The notes: generated by a model from the letters alone, not told the origin. DNA of 64,000 bases from Spirosoma terrae (GCF_010435915.1 NZ_JAAFZH010000005.1:1-64000), one strand, 5' to 3'. Numbered from the stretch's first letter, positions 33,893-43,698 are shown. Made by a program: numbers and translations.

Positions 33893-35161
33893 TCAGAACG
33901 ACTGGAACATTGGTTTATTCGTTGTCCGCAACGTAACGTTTTTTACGGCTCCTGTTCCGCGAAAACCATACAGGATGCCTATAATATCTACTTTTTTGGT
34001 GGGCAGTGTTGACGAATAGACGACCTTATTATTGACAGTATAATACAGTTTCTTCCCGTCGCTGTGACAGCCTACGTGAACCCAGTTGGTGAAATCGACG
34101 CCCAGCCCGGACAAATCCGTGTTCTTCCCAGAAACGTTACGTGTTCCGTCCATCAGCGCCAGCTCAGACACGCATCCTTTCGTAGAGAGCGGAATCGAAA
34201 TGGGCATATCGTTGGTCATCAGCACAATCCAGGATAGCTGACACGTAGCGGAACCTTCGCTATATTCATTTTTTACGTCACAGTCGAACGTAAATTCGGT
34301 TACGGGCACGGGAGAAAAATTGCCAACGTTGAAGTACTTTACCAGGGGAGCTTCTGGTTGTAGCGGTACGTTCTTCTCGTTGATTGTCGCCAGGGGCAAG
34401 CGCATCATATCCGGCGTAATAAAATCGGTCGACTTTAGGTAGATCGGAACCGACTTGGTCGCAATCGTGCCCAGCCAGCCGTTTGTCGGAATCAACAGCG
34501 AATGTTCTTTCACAACCTCATGCCCCACCACCAGTTTGGCTCGGTAAAAACCCGGTTCGTAATAAATTGACGTATGCGTTTGGCCGTCTTTAGCAACGAC
34601 TTCCCGCCGGGTCTGATCCCAGGATTGCTGGATATAAACCGAATCGGTTGGCGATGCTGAGGCATCGTAAGTAAAAATGACCGAGTTCGGAATAGTGCGA
34701 GTAAGTGGTTTACTGCTGAACGTATAGCGGGCGGCATTGATCTGGGGGTTTTTCTGTTCAAATGCTGCCATCCCGAGCAAGACTATCACGATAGTAACCC
34801 CCGAAATCCAGCCCAGCTTACGCCAGTTGATGGCTGGTTTGGTAGACTTCTCAGATAACGTATCAACAGAGACTGGTACCTCATTTTTGCTCTCCTGCAA
34901 CTTAACAAACTGCCGCCAGTCGGCGAAACCGGCAAATTGAGCCAGCGTATTCAACGTAGTGCCGCTCGGCATATGCTGATAATCGACCCGCCCCCAGATT
35001 CGACGTAGCGTACTGGCACTGAGCGAAACGCCCGTTTCGTCCAGAATACGTTGTTGAAGATTCTCAAAGTCGGCACTATTCCAGGTTTCACCCGCGCCCC
35101 AATCGAGCTTTTGCTCAATCACTTGTTTACATCGCAGTAAATCTGCTGACTCGGTAACCAT
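33893..35161 (-). CDS. Transmembrane protein with HTH-like N-terminus and LamG-like ectodomain
   Basis: The 422-residue protein starts with an ~85-residue domain with S-x-STLRRIWG...TTLNTLAQFAGFADWRQF, a pattern I recognise from many uncharacterised Bacteroidota proteins and which looks like a DNA-binding helix-turn-helix. One membrane helix follows (about residues 114-131, WISGVTIVIVLLGMAAF). The outer part has a PKD-like stretch and a C-terminal concanavalin-like (LamG) region with a V-N-N-K-V-V-Y segment. Such a layout could link an outside ligand directly to a DNA-binding domain inside; this is inference. It is divergent from a secreted LamG-like protein at 35363. Confidence 0.6.
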   Translation of the reverse strand: MVTESADLLRCKQVIEQKLDWGAGETWNSADFENLQQRILDETGVSLSASTLRRIWGRVDYQHMPSGTTLNTLAQFAGFADWRQFVKLQESKNEVPVSVDTLSEKSTKPAINWRKLGWISGVTIVIVLLGMAAFEQKNPQINAARYTFSSKPLTRTIPNSVIFTYDASASPTDSVYIQQSWDQTRREVVAKDGQTHTSIYYEPGFYRAKLVVGHEVVKEHSLLIPTNGWLGTIATKSVPIYLKSTDFITPDMMRLPLATINEKNVPLQPEAPLVKYFNVGNFSPVPVTEFTFDCDVKNEYSEGSATCQLSWIVLMTNDMPISIPLSTKGCVSELALMDGTRNVSGKNTDLSGLGVDFTNWVHVGCHSDGKKLYYTVNNKVVYSSTLPTKKVDIIGILYGFRGTGAVKNVTLRTTNKPMFQSF

Positions 35162-35362
35162 TGAAAATCAGTGTGATATAAGTTGAAAAAACTTGATTGC
35201 TGAATGATTTTATGCAGATGGGCTTTCTCGGTATGTTTGCCGACACATCGTTAATCGGGGTACGAGTATACATTTTTTTACGATCAACTCAACACCACCT
35301 GTCCGCCTTAAAACGATCTGTTGTCGCTTTTTCGTCAATCCCAAACGCTTACTTATACCCTT

Positions 35363-36541
35363 ATGTACCGTCTCGCTTTTCTTCTCTTTTTTCTGCTGAT
35401 ACGTCTGGCAAACGCTCAGAAAGTGCCTAATCGTAAACCAGCCGAACTACGTATTCCCATGACCGCTCAGCAGTGGACTTATGCCCCCGGACAGGTCGAA
35501 TTTATACCCAGTAAAGAGAAAGGAACGACCGCCATGAAAATAATAAAAGGTCCGAAAAGCATCGTTCTGAACGACGTTACGTTTACTAATGGCACCATTG
35601 AGTACGACGTAGAACTCACGGGTCCCGGTTTCCCCGGCATTAATTTCAGAATGGATGCCGACCAACTGAACGGCGAAAATTTCTACCTGCGTTCGTTCGG
35701 GAAAGTAACGCCCGACATACGAACTACGCTGCAATATGCGTCCATCGTCAATGGTATGAGTATGTGGGATCTGGCAGATGAATATCAGGCGGGTGCAACC
35801 ATGTTTGAGGCTGGCTGGAACCACGTCAAGCTAGTCATTTCGGGACGGCAGATGAAAGCCTATGTCAACGACATGAGTAAGCCTGCCCTGATCGTTCCTG
35901 AACTGGAAAGTCCGGCCTTATCGGGTGGTATCTCGCTGAGTGGTGCCGTCAATTATGCCAATCTGGTGATCAGACCCGACGTAACGGAGGGCATTAATCC
36001 GGAGGCTGGTTATAATCTAATTGACCATGATACCCGTTACCTCCGTAACTGGCTCGTCAGCGAAGCAAAGCCTTTCCCATTTGGCAACGAGCCCGTTATC
36101 GGCCTACAGAGCACCTATGCAAAAGCGGGTCCGGCCCAACTACCCGACAGCACTACTAAATGGATGCCAATCAAAGCCGAACACCGGGGCATTGTCAATC
36201 TGAGCCGGCACGTAGCGCGGACGAAGGATGAAGCGCGGACGCTGGCCTGGCTTAAAACCAGTATTCAATCCAGTAAGGCGCAGGAACGTGTCCTGCATCT
36301 GGGTTTCAGCGACGAAGTCTGGGTCTTTATCAACGGCCAATTTCTGTACGCCGACAAAAATTACTTCGGCACTCCCCAGCAGAAATTTCCGAGTGGCCGC
36401 TGCACCATTGAGAATACAACCATCCGATTGCCACTGAAAGAAGGTAACAATGAAATCCTGATCGGTTTGGCTAACTATTTCTACGGATGGGGCATTGTGG
36501 CCCGTCTGGATGACACAGTTGGTATTCAGCTCATGAACTAA
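35363..36541 (+). CDS. Secreted LamG/DUF1080-like protein
   Basis: The 392-residue protein has a signal peptide (MYRLAFLLFFLLIRLANAQ) and a concanavalin-like beta-sandwich over about residues 50-210, with GTIEYDVELTGPGFPGINFR and WNHVKLVISGRQMKAYVND typical of DUF1080/LamG sugar-binding folds. The C-terminal ~170 residues form a second beta-rich domain ending in EILIGLANYFYGWGIVARL. No catalytic residues are evident. It may bind glycans. The start at 35363 is chosen as the ATG that makes a good signal peptide. It is followed after 27 bp by the ABC permease and likely co-transcribed. Confidence 0.75.
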   Translation: MYRLAFLLFFLLIRLANAQKVPNRKPAELRIPMTAQQWTYAPGQVEFIPSKEKGTTAMKIIKGPKSIVLNDVTFTNGTIEYDVELTGPGFPGINFRMDADQLNGENFYLRSFGKVTPDIRTTLQYASIVNGMSMWDLADEYQAGATMFEAGWNHVKLVISGRQMKAYVNDMSKPALIVPELESPALSGGISLSGAVNYANLVIRPDVTEGINPEAGYNLIDHDTRYLRNWLVSEAKPFPFGNEPVIGLQSTYAKAGPAQLPDSTTKWMPIKAEHRGIVNLSRHVARTKDEARTLAWLKTSIQSSKAQERVLHLGFSDEVWVFINGQFLYADKNYFGTPQQKFPSGRCTIENTTIRLPLKEGNNEILIGLANYFYGWGIVARLDDTVGIQLMN

Positions 36542-36568
36542 GCGTTCACCAATCAAATTCCTCTTACC

Positions 36569-39031
36569 ATGCTACGTAATTATCTGCTTATTGCGCTACG
36601 TACGTTCAAACGTCAGAAAGGGTTTACGCTTCTTAATGTATTCGGGTTGGCTATTGGGCTGGCCAGCGTTACGTTGATTTATCTGTTTATCATTGACGAA
36701 GAAGGTTTCGACCGATTTCATCCCGACTCCGACAATCTGTATATTCTGGGTAGCCACCAGAAAAGTAATGGCCAGGAATATACAACGGCTTATGCGGCCG
36801 GAGCCTGGCTAAACGCGCTCAAAAGTCGTTTCCCGGATGTTACAGGTGGTACTCAGGTGGTTTCGCTGGGGTATCCGGCTTCGTTCTGGGACAAAAAATC
36901 CGATAAGATCCTCCTGTCGGAAAATGCGTTCTGGGTAAATTCCGATTTTAAAGAGGTCTTTCTGTTTCCGCTGCTGCACGGCAACCCCGAAACGGCGTTT
37001 GAAAAACCCAACGGCATTGTTCTTAGCCGAACCATTGCCCGGCAATTTTTCGGCGATCAGAATCCCGTCGGTAAAACGCTGGAGATAAGCCACATTTATG
37101 CCACGGAGAACAGATACGTACCACTTACGGTAACGGGTGTGCTGGAAGACTACCCCGCCAATTCGCACATCCAGCCCGACTATCTGATTAGTACTGGTAT
37201 GCTTCGGCCCATGATGACGGCTAATAACCAGAACTGGCTGGAAAACTGGGGCAATGGAGCGGGCTACTTCCTGACGTATCTGCACCTTAAACCCACTGCC
37301 GATGTCGGCAAGCTTACCAAATCGCTGAATCAGGTCGTTCAGGCGAATTTGAAGAAAGACCCTATGCAAACGATTGAGCCGGTTATTATGCCGTTGAAGG
37401 ATGTCCATTTCAACGAGGCTCTGCGATCGAGTTATAACAACAGCCGGATTGGCGACGTCAAATACCTCTATATTTTCGCCTGTACGGCATTGCTGGTCAT
37501 TATCATCGCCAGTATCAACTACATGAATCTGGCCACAGCCCGGGCAGTCAGGCGAGCCAAGGAGATTGGCTTACGAAAAGTACTGGGCAGCAATCGATTA
37601 CAACTGATCTGGCAATTCCTGGGCGAATCGTTATTTACTACGTTCATCGCTCTGCTGATTGCGTTTATGCTGACTCTTTTCCTGCTGCCCGTGTTTAATC
37701 TGATTTCGGGAAAGCAGTTCACACTGGCCCATCTGGTGCAAGGCCGATTGATTGGCATGACGCTCGGCACTACGTTGCTGGTTGGGTTGCTGGCCGGGAG
37801 CTATCCGGCTCTGTATCTGTCGGGTTTGCTGCCGGTGAGTATCCTGAAGAATGCCCGGTTTACCAGTCCCAGCTCCGACTGGCTTCGGAAAGGGCTGGTT
37901 GTGCTGCAATACACCATTACCATGCTGCTGATTATCTCGACCTGGGTGATGATGAAACAGATGAATTATATCCACCAGTCGACGCTGAGCAAAAGTGGCG
38001 ATCAATTGCTGTCTATTCGCTGGTCGGGCATGGCGTCGATGGATAAATATCGTTCCTTAAAACAACGTATTCTGGAAGATTCCGAAATCGAGGTGGTAAC
38101 GATGGCCAATCACTTGCCGAATCAGGATTATTTTGGTTCGCTCGACCACGATGTTACGTTCCCTCAGTTGGGCAATCAATCGTATCGGTGGGCGGGTATG
38201 AACGGCGACTTCGATTTACCGCAGGCTTTTTCGCTGGAACTACTCGCCGGGCGACGTTTCCGCAACGATACCCCAGCCGACTCAAGTGCCTATCTGCTCA
38301 ACGAAAGTGCCCTAAAAGCACTGGGTTTGCCGCTGGATAAAGTACTGGGAATGCGACTAACCATAAAACGCCCCTACGAACAAGCGAATCAGAAAAAGGA
38401 AGGAACCGTCATTGGCATTGTTCGTGATTTTCCGTTTCGATCCATTCATCACACCATTTCCCCCTTAGCCATCAGCGCTCGCCCTGATCCGGAAGATCGG
38501 ATTGTGTACATCAAATTACCCGCCGGAAAGTTTCAGGAAAAGATTGCCGAAGTCGAAGCAAAATGGAAACAGGTGCTACCGGGAGTTGGCTTTGGGCACT
38601 GGTTCATGAGTGAGGAATTCGGGCGGATGTACGAAGGTGAAAATCGGATGGCCGGTTTGTTCAAAGCGTTTTCGCTGTTGTCGATTCTGATTGCCTGCAT
38701 GGGCTTGTTTGGCCTATCGTCTTATCTGGCCGAACGACGCAAGAAGGAAATTGGCATTCGCAAAGTGATGGGCGCATCGCTGACTCAGATTCTTGGCCTT
38801 CTGTTCACGCCTTTCCTTACGTTGCTGGCCGTAGCCTGCCTGCTGGCGATTCCGCTGGGCTGGTATATGATGCACCGCTGGCTTCAGGATTTCACATACC
38901 GCGTCAGTCTGGATGTTTTCATTTTCCTGCTCAGCATTTTCCTGGTCATGTTTCTGACAATGGTGGTTGTCAGCTACGAAACAATACGAGCGGCATTCGT
39001 GAATCCTATCAAGAGCTTGCGAAGCGAATGA
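36569..39031 (+). CDS. ABC transporter permease (MacB/FtsX type, two-domain)
   Basis: The 820-residue protein has two halves of the FtsX/MacB permease family. It opens MLRNYLLIALRTFKRQKGFT, followed by the N-terminal helix and a MacB_PCD periplasmic domain. The first FtsX group of three helices lies at about residues 290-430 and contains RRAKEIGLRKVLGSNRLQLI; a second periplasmic domain follows, and the last FtsX group is at about residues 690-810 with RRKKEIGIRKVMGASLTQI. These EIGIRKVMG motifs are diagnostic. No ATPase gene is adjacent, as is often seen with this Bacteroidota type. It is likely in an operon with the LamG-like gene. Confidence 0.93.
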   Translation: MLRNYLLIALRTFKRQKGFTLLNVFGLAIGLASVTLIYLFIIDEEGFDRFHPDSDNLYILGSHQKSNGQEYTTAYAAGAWLNALKSRFPDVTGGTQVVSLGYPASFWDKKSDKILLSENAFWVNSDFKEVFLFPLLHGNPETAFEKPNGIVLSRTIARQFFGDQNPVGKTLEISHIYATENRYVPLTVTGVLEDYPANSHIQPDYLISTGMLRPMMTANNQNWLENWGNGAGYFLTYLHLKPTADVGKLTKSLNQVVQANLKKDPMQTIEPVIMPLKDVHFNEALRSSYNNSRIGDVKYLYIFACTALLVIIIASINYMNLATARAVRRAKEIGLRKVLGSNRLQLIWQFLGESLFTTFIALLIAFMLTLFLLPVFNLISGKQFTLAHLVQGRLIGMTLGTTLLVGLLAGSYPALYLSGLLPVSILKNARFTSPSSDWLRKGLVVLQYTITMLLIISTWVMMKQMNYIHQSTLSKSGDQLLSIRWSGMASMDKYRSLKQRILEDSEIEVVTMANHLPNQDYFGSLDHDVTFPQLGNQSYRWAGMNGDFDLPQAFSLELLAGRRFRNDTPADSSAYLLNESALKALGLPLDKVLGMRLTIKRPYEQANQKKEGTVIGIVRDFPFRSIHHTISPLAISARPDPEDRIVYIKLPAGKFQEKIAEVEAKWKQVLPGVGFGHWFMSEEFGRMYEGENRMAGLFKAFSLLSILIACMGLFGLSSYLAERRKKEIGIRKVMGASLTQILGLLFTPFLTLLAVACLLAIPLGWYMMHRWLQDFTYRVSLDVFIFLLSIFLVMFLTMVVVSYETIRAAFVNPIKSLRSE

Positions 39032-39038
39032 AATACAA

Positions 39039-39074
39039 TAAGAAAGCCGGAGCAATATTGCCCCGGCTTTCTTA
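39039..39074. terminator. Bidirectional terminator between the ABC permease and CsbD genes
   Basis: Perfect 12-bp stem TAAGAAAGCCGG (39039-39050) with 39063-39074, around a 12-base loop, between convergent stops at 39031 and 39093. Confidence 0.82.
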
Positions 39075-39092
39075 ATATGATTACCTGATCAC

Positions 39093-39278
39093 TTACAGAT
39101 CGGCGACTGCTTTATTGATTTCGTCTTTCGTTTTTCCGGTTTTCTGCTGGATTTTACCCCACATTTCGTCTTCCTTACCTTCTGCGTAGGTTAGATCGTC
39201 GTCAGTAAGGTCGCCATAGGCTTGTTTGATTTTACCTTTCAGTTCGTTCCAGCCTCCTTTAATCGTTGTCTCGTTCAT
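39093..39278 (-). CDS. CsbD family stress protein
   Basis: The 61-residue protein matches CsbD, a small cytoplasmic general stress protein. It begins [19 protein letters not shown], then [18 protein letters not shown] and the closing helix [13 protein letters not shown]. The W-x-x-x-K-G-x-x-K pattern is typical and the length is complete. The biochemical role of CsbD is not established. It is likely monocistronic between two terminators. Confidence 0.95.
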   Translation of the reverse strand: MNETTIKGGWNELKGKIKQAYGDLTDDDLTYAEGKEDEMWGKIQQKTGKTKDEINKAVADL

Positions 39279-39301
39279 GACAGTAGTGTTTATGCGTTGA
39301 G

Positions 39302-39327
39302 AAAAAATGTAACTTTCGTAGTTACAT
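39302..39327 (-). terminator. Terminator of the monooxygenase gene
   Basis: 8-bp stem ATGTAACT/AGTTACAT (39307-39314 with 39320-39327) with a 5-base loop; on the minus strand it is followed by a T6 tract. It starts 9 bp after the monooxygenase stop and is a good rho-independent terminator. Confidence 0.8.
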
Positions 39328-39335
39328 CAATAGAA

Positions 39336-40469
39336 CTATGTGGAGACAGAATTGTTTTCTGCGATGTGTTCGACAATCTTCTCAGAGTCGATAGCAAGGT
39401 GATAAAGAACGCCTTTTGCCGGAACCGAAAAACCCAGAAAATAGAGTCCTTTCAGGGACGGTGTGTCGAACCAGAGTTTTTTGGGAAACCCTCGTTCATT
39501 CAGTACGTTATCAGCCAACTCGTCACCGATAAATGAAGCGATTTCTGGGCGATAACCAGTAGCCAGCAGGATGGCATCGAATGGGAGTTCACGACCATCA
39601 GAAAAATTTACTGTTTTCGCGTTTACCTGAGTAATCGCTGGCAGTGCCGTGATGTTGCCTGCTTTGATTTGATCCAGCGTACCCACATCAATGACGGGTA
39701 TTTTACCTCGCCGGGAGTCATACGTAGGCGGATGTTCCGGTTTTCCCAGACCATATGGTGATACGTCGCCTACGGTAATTTTTTGCGTGAGGCCAGAAAC
39801 CAGATCGCAAAACCAGGCTGGAAATTTACTCAGCAAAATAGCTGTTCGCTGGGCAGGCCGTCCGAACGTATCGCGTCTGATAATGTTGATTGGTCTTCGA
39901 ATAGAAATAAATGATTTTGCGCCATAATCGAGCAGATCCAACGCAAGCTCGGCTCCGGTATTCCCCATGCCTACGACAAGCACGTTTTCATCCCGAAAAG
40001 GCGCTCCATTTCTATACTCATGGCTGTGCCAGATAATACCCCGAAAATTCCGCTGGCCGGGGAGTTCGGGTCGAAAGGGAACCCGGTTGTAGCCCGTGGC
40101 GATAATAACCCGATCCGCCGAGAACGTATCGGTTTGGGTGTTCACCGTCCACGTACCATCAGATGCTTTATGGATTTTTGTAACCGACTGATTGAAAAGC
40201 GGTTTGATGCTGAACTGTTCGGCATATCGTTCCAGATAATCGACAAACTGTAGTCTGGAAATATAGGTAGGGAAATTAGCCGGGTAGGGGAAATGAGGCA
40301 GGGCCGAGTACTCTTTGACCGTATGTAAGTGAAGCCGGTCGTAGTGATTGCGCCATGAAAAGCCAATATAATCACTGGCCTCCAGAACGGTAAACGCGAT
40401 GTTATGAAAGGCCAGTTGACCGGCTATAGCCAATCCCGCTGGCCCTGCTCCAATAATAATTGTTGACAT
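39336..40469 (-). CDS. Flavin-containing monooxygenase-like NAD(P)/FAD oxidoreductase
   Basis: The 377-residue enzyme has the FAD-binding GxGxxG motif GAGPAG near residues 7-12, the NADPH-binding VVGMGNTGAELA motif, and the FMO signature FRGIIWHSHEY (F-x-G-x3-H-x3-Y). The ATG motif LLATGYRPE closes the second FAD contact. It belongs with YUCCA/FMO-like enzymes that oxygenate nucleophilic N or S atoms or ketones. The substrate is unknown. Its start ATG at 40469 gives MSTIIIGAGPAG directly. Downstream is a clean terminator; no operon partner. Confidence 0.9.
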   Translation of the reverse strand: MSTIIIGAGPAGLAIAGQLAFHNIAFTVLEASDYIGFSWRNHYDRLHLHTVKEYSALPHFPYPANFPTYISRLQFVDYLERYAEQFSIKPLFNQSVTKIHKASDGTWTVNTQTDTFSADRVIIATGYNRVPFRPELPGQRNFRGIIWHSHEYRNGAPFRDENVLVVGMGNTGAELALDLLDYGAKSFISIRRPINIIRRDTFGRPAQRTAILLSKFPAWFCDLVSGLTQKITVGDVSPYGLGKPEHPPTYDSRRGKIPVIDVGTLDQIKAGNITALPAITQVNAKTVNFSDGRELPFDAILLATGYRPEIASFIGDELADNVLNERGFPKKLWFDTPSLKGLYFLGFSVPAKGVLYHLAIDSEKIVEHIAENNSVST

Positions 40470-40569
40470 AACTTCTGGAATGTGGTTTTCAGCGTAGGTA
40501 GGTATGGGAAACGACGTACCATCGAATTAACCAACAGTTATGCAATCTGAAAACCATAGTCCATTGGTT

Positions 40570-41019
40570 TTATTTAACCCGTACCCACGTCTGGGTTTTT
40601 CCAATTAGCGAAATGCCTAAATAACCACGAACGTCCAGCGTATTAGGGTCTTTCAGGGTCATTTTGCAATTGTACTCTTTTCCGTCTTCGGGATTATAGA
40701 TTTTCCCATCGCTCCAGACATTTCCACCATCGAATTTAAAATTATACATAATTGGCAAATTCATAAGCGGCCTGTTCCGTTTGGAAGCATCGCCGTTTCT
40801 AGCGTCTGTTTTGGGTTTGCCCGTTGCCGGATCGTTGGGTTCGCTAAGCCAGATGAGTTTGCCAAAGTACGTACCACCCTGCTTATAAATTTGCACGTGT
40901 CCCTTTTTGGTGCCATTAAGCCAGGTGCCAATAACGGCATCCGGGTTCTCTTTAGGGGCAAAGGCGGTTTGTGTGATGAAGAGAATAAGAACGATTGAGA
41001 GGTTACGAATGCTTCTCAT
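40570..41019 (-). CDS. DUF2147 domain protein
   Basis: The 149-residue protein has a signal peptide (NLSIVLILFITQTAFA, about residues 6-21) and a DUF2147 domain, a small beta-barrel of exported proteins of unknown function in Proteobacteria and Bacteroidota. Family hallmarks are the VIGTWLN opening, VQIYKQGGTYFGKLIWL, and the end YNPEDGKEYNCKMTLKDP with RGYLGISLIGKTQTW near the C-terminus. Length and order are normal. Confidence 0.9.
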   Translation of the reverse strand: MRSIRNLSIVLILFITQTAFAPKENPDAVIGTWLNGTKKGHVQIYKQGGTYFGKLIWLSEPNDPATGKPKTDARNGDASKRNRPLMNLPIMYNFKFDGGNVWSDGKIYNPEDGKEYNCKMTLKDPNTLDVRGYLGISLIGKTQTWVRVK

Positions 41020-41208
41020 GTGGATTTAGTAATTAGAATAAAATGCGATTTTGTTGTACTAACGTAAATATGGGGCAAAAAGTCTACCGATAGATGGGCG
41101 AGATTCTTAGATTTACAACGTATTGTTACGTATCTATAGAGGTATCGAACGTACTGTTCCGTTATTAATCAGGTCTAACTCTAACCGCTTTGCTGGTCTA
41201 ATTAAGCT

Positions 41209-41736
41209 ATGTTCCATCGCGACCCCAACCGTTCTTATCCAACTGAAACAGAGTCGAGAATGATTATTCGATTTCAGGACTGCGACCCGTTGCAGCACCT
41301 GAATAATTCCAAGTATTTTGACTATTACTTCAATGCCCGTGAGGATCAGGTAGCAAAGCTCTATGATTTTAATTACGGACAAATGTTCCGGGAGCTGAAA
41401 ACGAGCTGGGTCGTTTATCAGCATCAGATTGCCTACATCCGGCCTGCATTGGTCAGTGAGTGGGTACGTATTACGTCCCGGCTGATCTATTACAATGATG
41501 ATACGCTCGTGGAGGAGTTTTTTATGACCGACGATGCCAAAACGCACCTGAAAAATGTGTTATGGATGACATCAAAATACATCAGTGTTGTAACCGGAAA
41601 ACGGACCCCCCACGATCCGGAAGTGATGGATTATTTGAAAGCAACAAAACTGCCTGATGTCGACTATCCGGCTATTAGCTTTAACGATCGAATCAAAGAA
41701 ATCAAGAACCAGTTGTTCCCCACTAAAGCAATTTAG
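41209..41736 (+). CDS. Acyl-CoA thioesterase (hotdog fold)
   Basis: The 175-residue protein has the 4-hydroxybenzoyl-CoA thioesterase hotdog fold: I-R-F-Q-D-C-D-P-L-Q-H-L-N-N-S-K-Y-F-D is the catalytic 'QDCDPLQHLNNSKY' start with its Asp, followed by the WVVYQHQIAYIRPALVSE strand and the VLWMTSKYISVVTGKR end. It hydrolyses acyl-CoA or acyl-ACP thioesters; the chain-length preference is unknown. The ~14-residue N-terminal addition to the domain is polar. It is followed by the symporter gene at 94 bp. Confidence 0.88.
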   Translation: MFHRDPNRSYPTETESRMIIRFQDCDPLQHLNNSKYFDYYFNAREDQVAKLYDFNYGQMFRELKTSWVVYQHQIAYIRPALVSEWVRITSRLIYYNDDTLVEEFFMTDDAKTHLKNVLWMTSKYISVVTGKRTPHDPEVMDYLKATKLPDVDYPAISFNDRIKEIKNQLFPTKAI

Positions 41737-41829
41737 CGATACAACAATGGTTTTGGGGTGATTTTGCCTGGATTGCTACCAAAATTGAGTCGAAAACCGT
41801 AAACTGCAAGTTGAAAAAAACTCTCCCCT

Positions 41830-43101
41830 GTGCGTCTCCTCAATAACTTAACCGTTCGTGTCCTGATTGCCATCACACTTGGTATTTTAACAGGCTATTT
41901 TTTCCCCGAAACAGCAGCAAAACTGAAGCCCCTTGGCGATCTGTTTATCAATCTGATTAAGATGGTGATTGCGCCCATTATCTTCCTGACGATTGTATTG
42001 GGAATCAGCAATATGGGCAACCTGAAAAAAGTAGGACGGGTAGGAGGTAAGGCGCTGCTTTATTTTGAGATCGTTACGACGGGCGCACTGGCCATTGGAC
42101 TGGTGTTAGCGAATCTGATTCGGCCGGGCGATGGCGTTCAGACCAGTGCCGTAAAAGGGGGCGATGTTAGCAAATATACCGAGCAGGGCGCTGGAATGGA
42201 CTGGACGGAGTTTTTTCTGCACATCGTTCCCAGCAATGCTATTAAGGCGTTTGCCGAAGGTGATATTTTGCAGGTTCTGGTTTTTTCGATTCTATTCGGT
42301 GTTGGTCTGACCCGTATGGGCGACTTTGGCAAACCGCTCATTCTGACCTTTGAACGCTTATCGAAAGTGTTTTTCAATATTCTGAACGTAGTGATGATAC
42401 TGGCACCGCTGGGAGCATTCGGCGGAATGGCTTTCACCATCGGTAAATATGGCCTCAGTACGTTAGTCCCATTGGCCAAGCTGATGGGAACGGTTTATGC
42501 AACCATGTTCTTGTTCGTGTTTGTGGTTCTGAATCTGATACTACGTTATTATAAAATCAGCCTCTGGACAGTGCTCAAATTTATCAAAGAAGAACTCCTG
42601 ATTGTGTTGGGTACATCGTCGTCGGAGTCGGCTTTGCCCCAGATCATGGATAAGCTCGAAGCGTTGGGATGTTCTCGTTCGGTTGTCGGGTTGGTAGTAC
42701 CGGCAGGGTATTCGTTCAATCTGGACGGCACAACCATTTATCTGGTTATGGCTACAGTTTTTCTGGCTCAGGTTTTTGGGGTAGATCTTACGCTAGGGCA
42801 GGAACTTACTATTATTGGCATTCTGATGGTTACGTCGAAAGGGGCGGCCGGGGTTACGGGTAGTGGCTTCATTGTGTTGGCCAGTACGCTGACCGCTATT
42901 AAAGTGATTCCGGTGGAAGGCTTGGCGCTCTTGCTGGGTGTCGATCGCTTTATGTCGGAAGCGCGTTCAATCACAAACATCATTGGTAATACGGTCGCAA
43001 CGATTTTTATTGCCAACAACGAACGCGAATTTGACCGGGTTAAATATAATCAAGTTGCCAGCGGAGTTACCGAAAGCGAATCGGGCGATTATAAGTACTA
43101 G
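41830..43101 (+). CDS. Dicarboxylate/amino acid:cation symporter (DAACS)
   Basis: The 423-residue inner-membrane protein is a DAACS/SDF-family symporter (glutamate/C4-dicarboxylate). It starts with a GTG at 41830. The N-terminal half has the helical scaffold, with LINLIKMVIAPIIFLTIVLG; the transport core follows, with the serine-rich hairpin LGTSSSESALPQIMDKLE, the GYSFNLDGTTIYL helix (NxDGT motif) and the second hairpin TSKGAAGVTGSGFIVLA. The late VDRFMSEARSITNIIGN segment with its conserved Asp and Arg points to acidic substrates, probably succinate/fumarate or aspartate/glutamate. The proton or sodium dependence is not clear. Confidence 0.93.
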   Translation: MRLLNNLTVRVLIAITLGILTGYFFPETAAKLKPLGDLFINLIKMVIAPIIFLTIVLGISNMGNLKKVGRVGGKALLYFEIVTTGALAIGLVLANLIRPGDGVQTSAVKGGDVSKYTEQGAGMDWTEFFLHIVPSNAIKAFAEGDILQVLVFSILFGVGLTRMGDFGKPLILTFERLSKVFFNILNVVMILAPLGAFGGMAFTIGKYGLSTLVPLAKLMGTVYATMFLFVFVVLNLILRYYKISLWTVLKFIKEELLIVLGTSSSESALPQIMDKLEALGCSRSVVGLVVPAGYSFNLDGTTIYLVMATVFLAQVFGVDLTLGQELTIIGILMVTSKGAAGVTGSGFIVLASTLTAIKVIPVEGLALLLGVDRFMSEARSITNIIGNTVATIFIANNEREFDRVKYNQVASGVTESESGDYKY

Positions 43102-43219
43102 ATAATTAGTAGATTAGCGTATACTATTTAAAATTTTTAGGCTTATTCGACGAAAAAATTAAACCATTTCGTGGGTTGTTGTTCAAAGGGGCAAATACCA
43201 CCTTAAACAACAACTACAA

Positions 43220-43678
43220 ATGAAAAAAGCATTGATGACTGCCGCTACTCTGGTTGTGTTATTATCGACGAACGTAGTAGCGCAACGCTATGGCTATCCT
43301 TCTTATCCGCCTGCCCGGCCTGGGTATAATCAACCAGGTTACAATCAGCCCAATTACAACTACGATTACGATGATTATCAGTTTGACCGGCATCTGGAAT
43401 GGTGGGATCGTGAGTTGAATCTGTCGCGGAGGCAGGAGCGGGAAATTCGCCGGATTCGTAATCGTTTTGAACAACAAACCCGTGGTATTGATGCGCGTGA
43501 TCCGCGCCAACGGGATTTCTTCCGTCAGACTCGTCAGCGCGAGTTCTTCGATATGATGGCGGTTCTCAATCCTGATCAGCGCGACCGGGTTATTCAGCGG
43601 ATGCGTCCTTATGAACGTTCGGCCAGTCGGGGGCGCGGTTATGGCAATGATCGGGGCTATTACCCAAGAAGTTATTAA
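43220..43678 (+). CDS. Secreted Tyr/Pro/Arg-rich protein with a CpxP/Spy-like helix
   Basis: The 152-residue protein has a signal peptide (KALMTAATLVVLLSTNVVAQ), then a Tyr/Pro/Asn-rich low-complexity stretch (YGYPSYPPARPGYNQP and repeats), then a strongly charged helical domain at about residues 57-135. That domain contains two L-x-x-x-Q-like motifs: LNLSRRQEREIRRIRNRF and LNPDQRDRVIQRM. This resembles periplasmic LTxxQ proteins such as CpxP and Spy, which are envelope-stress chaperones. The match is by pattern only. A good terminator follows. Confidence 0.6.
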   Translation: MKKALMTAATLVVLLSTNVVAQRYGYPSYPPARPGYNQPGYNQPNYNYDYDDYQFDRHLEWWDRELNLSRRQEREIRRIRNRFEQQTRGIDARDPRQRDFFRQTRQREFFDMMAVLNPDQRDRVIQRMRPYERSASRGRGYGNDRGYYPRSY

Positions 43679-43698
43679 TTGTAGAGGAGTGAGGTTAC

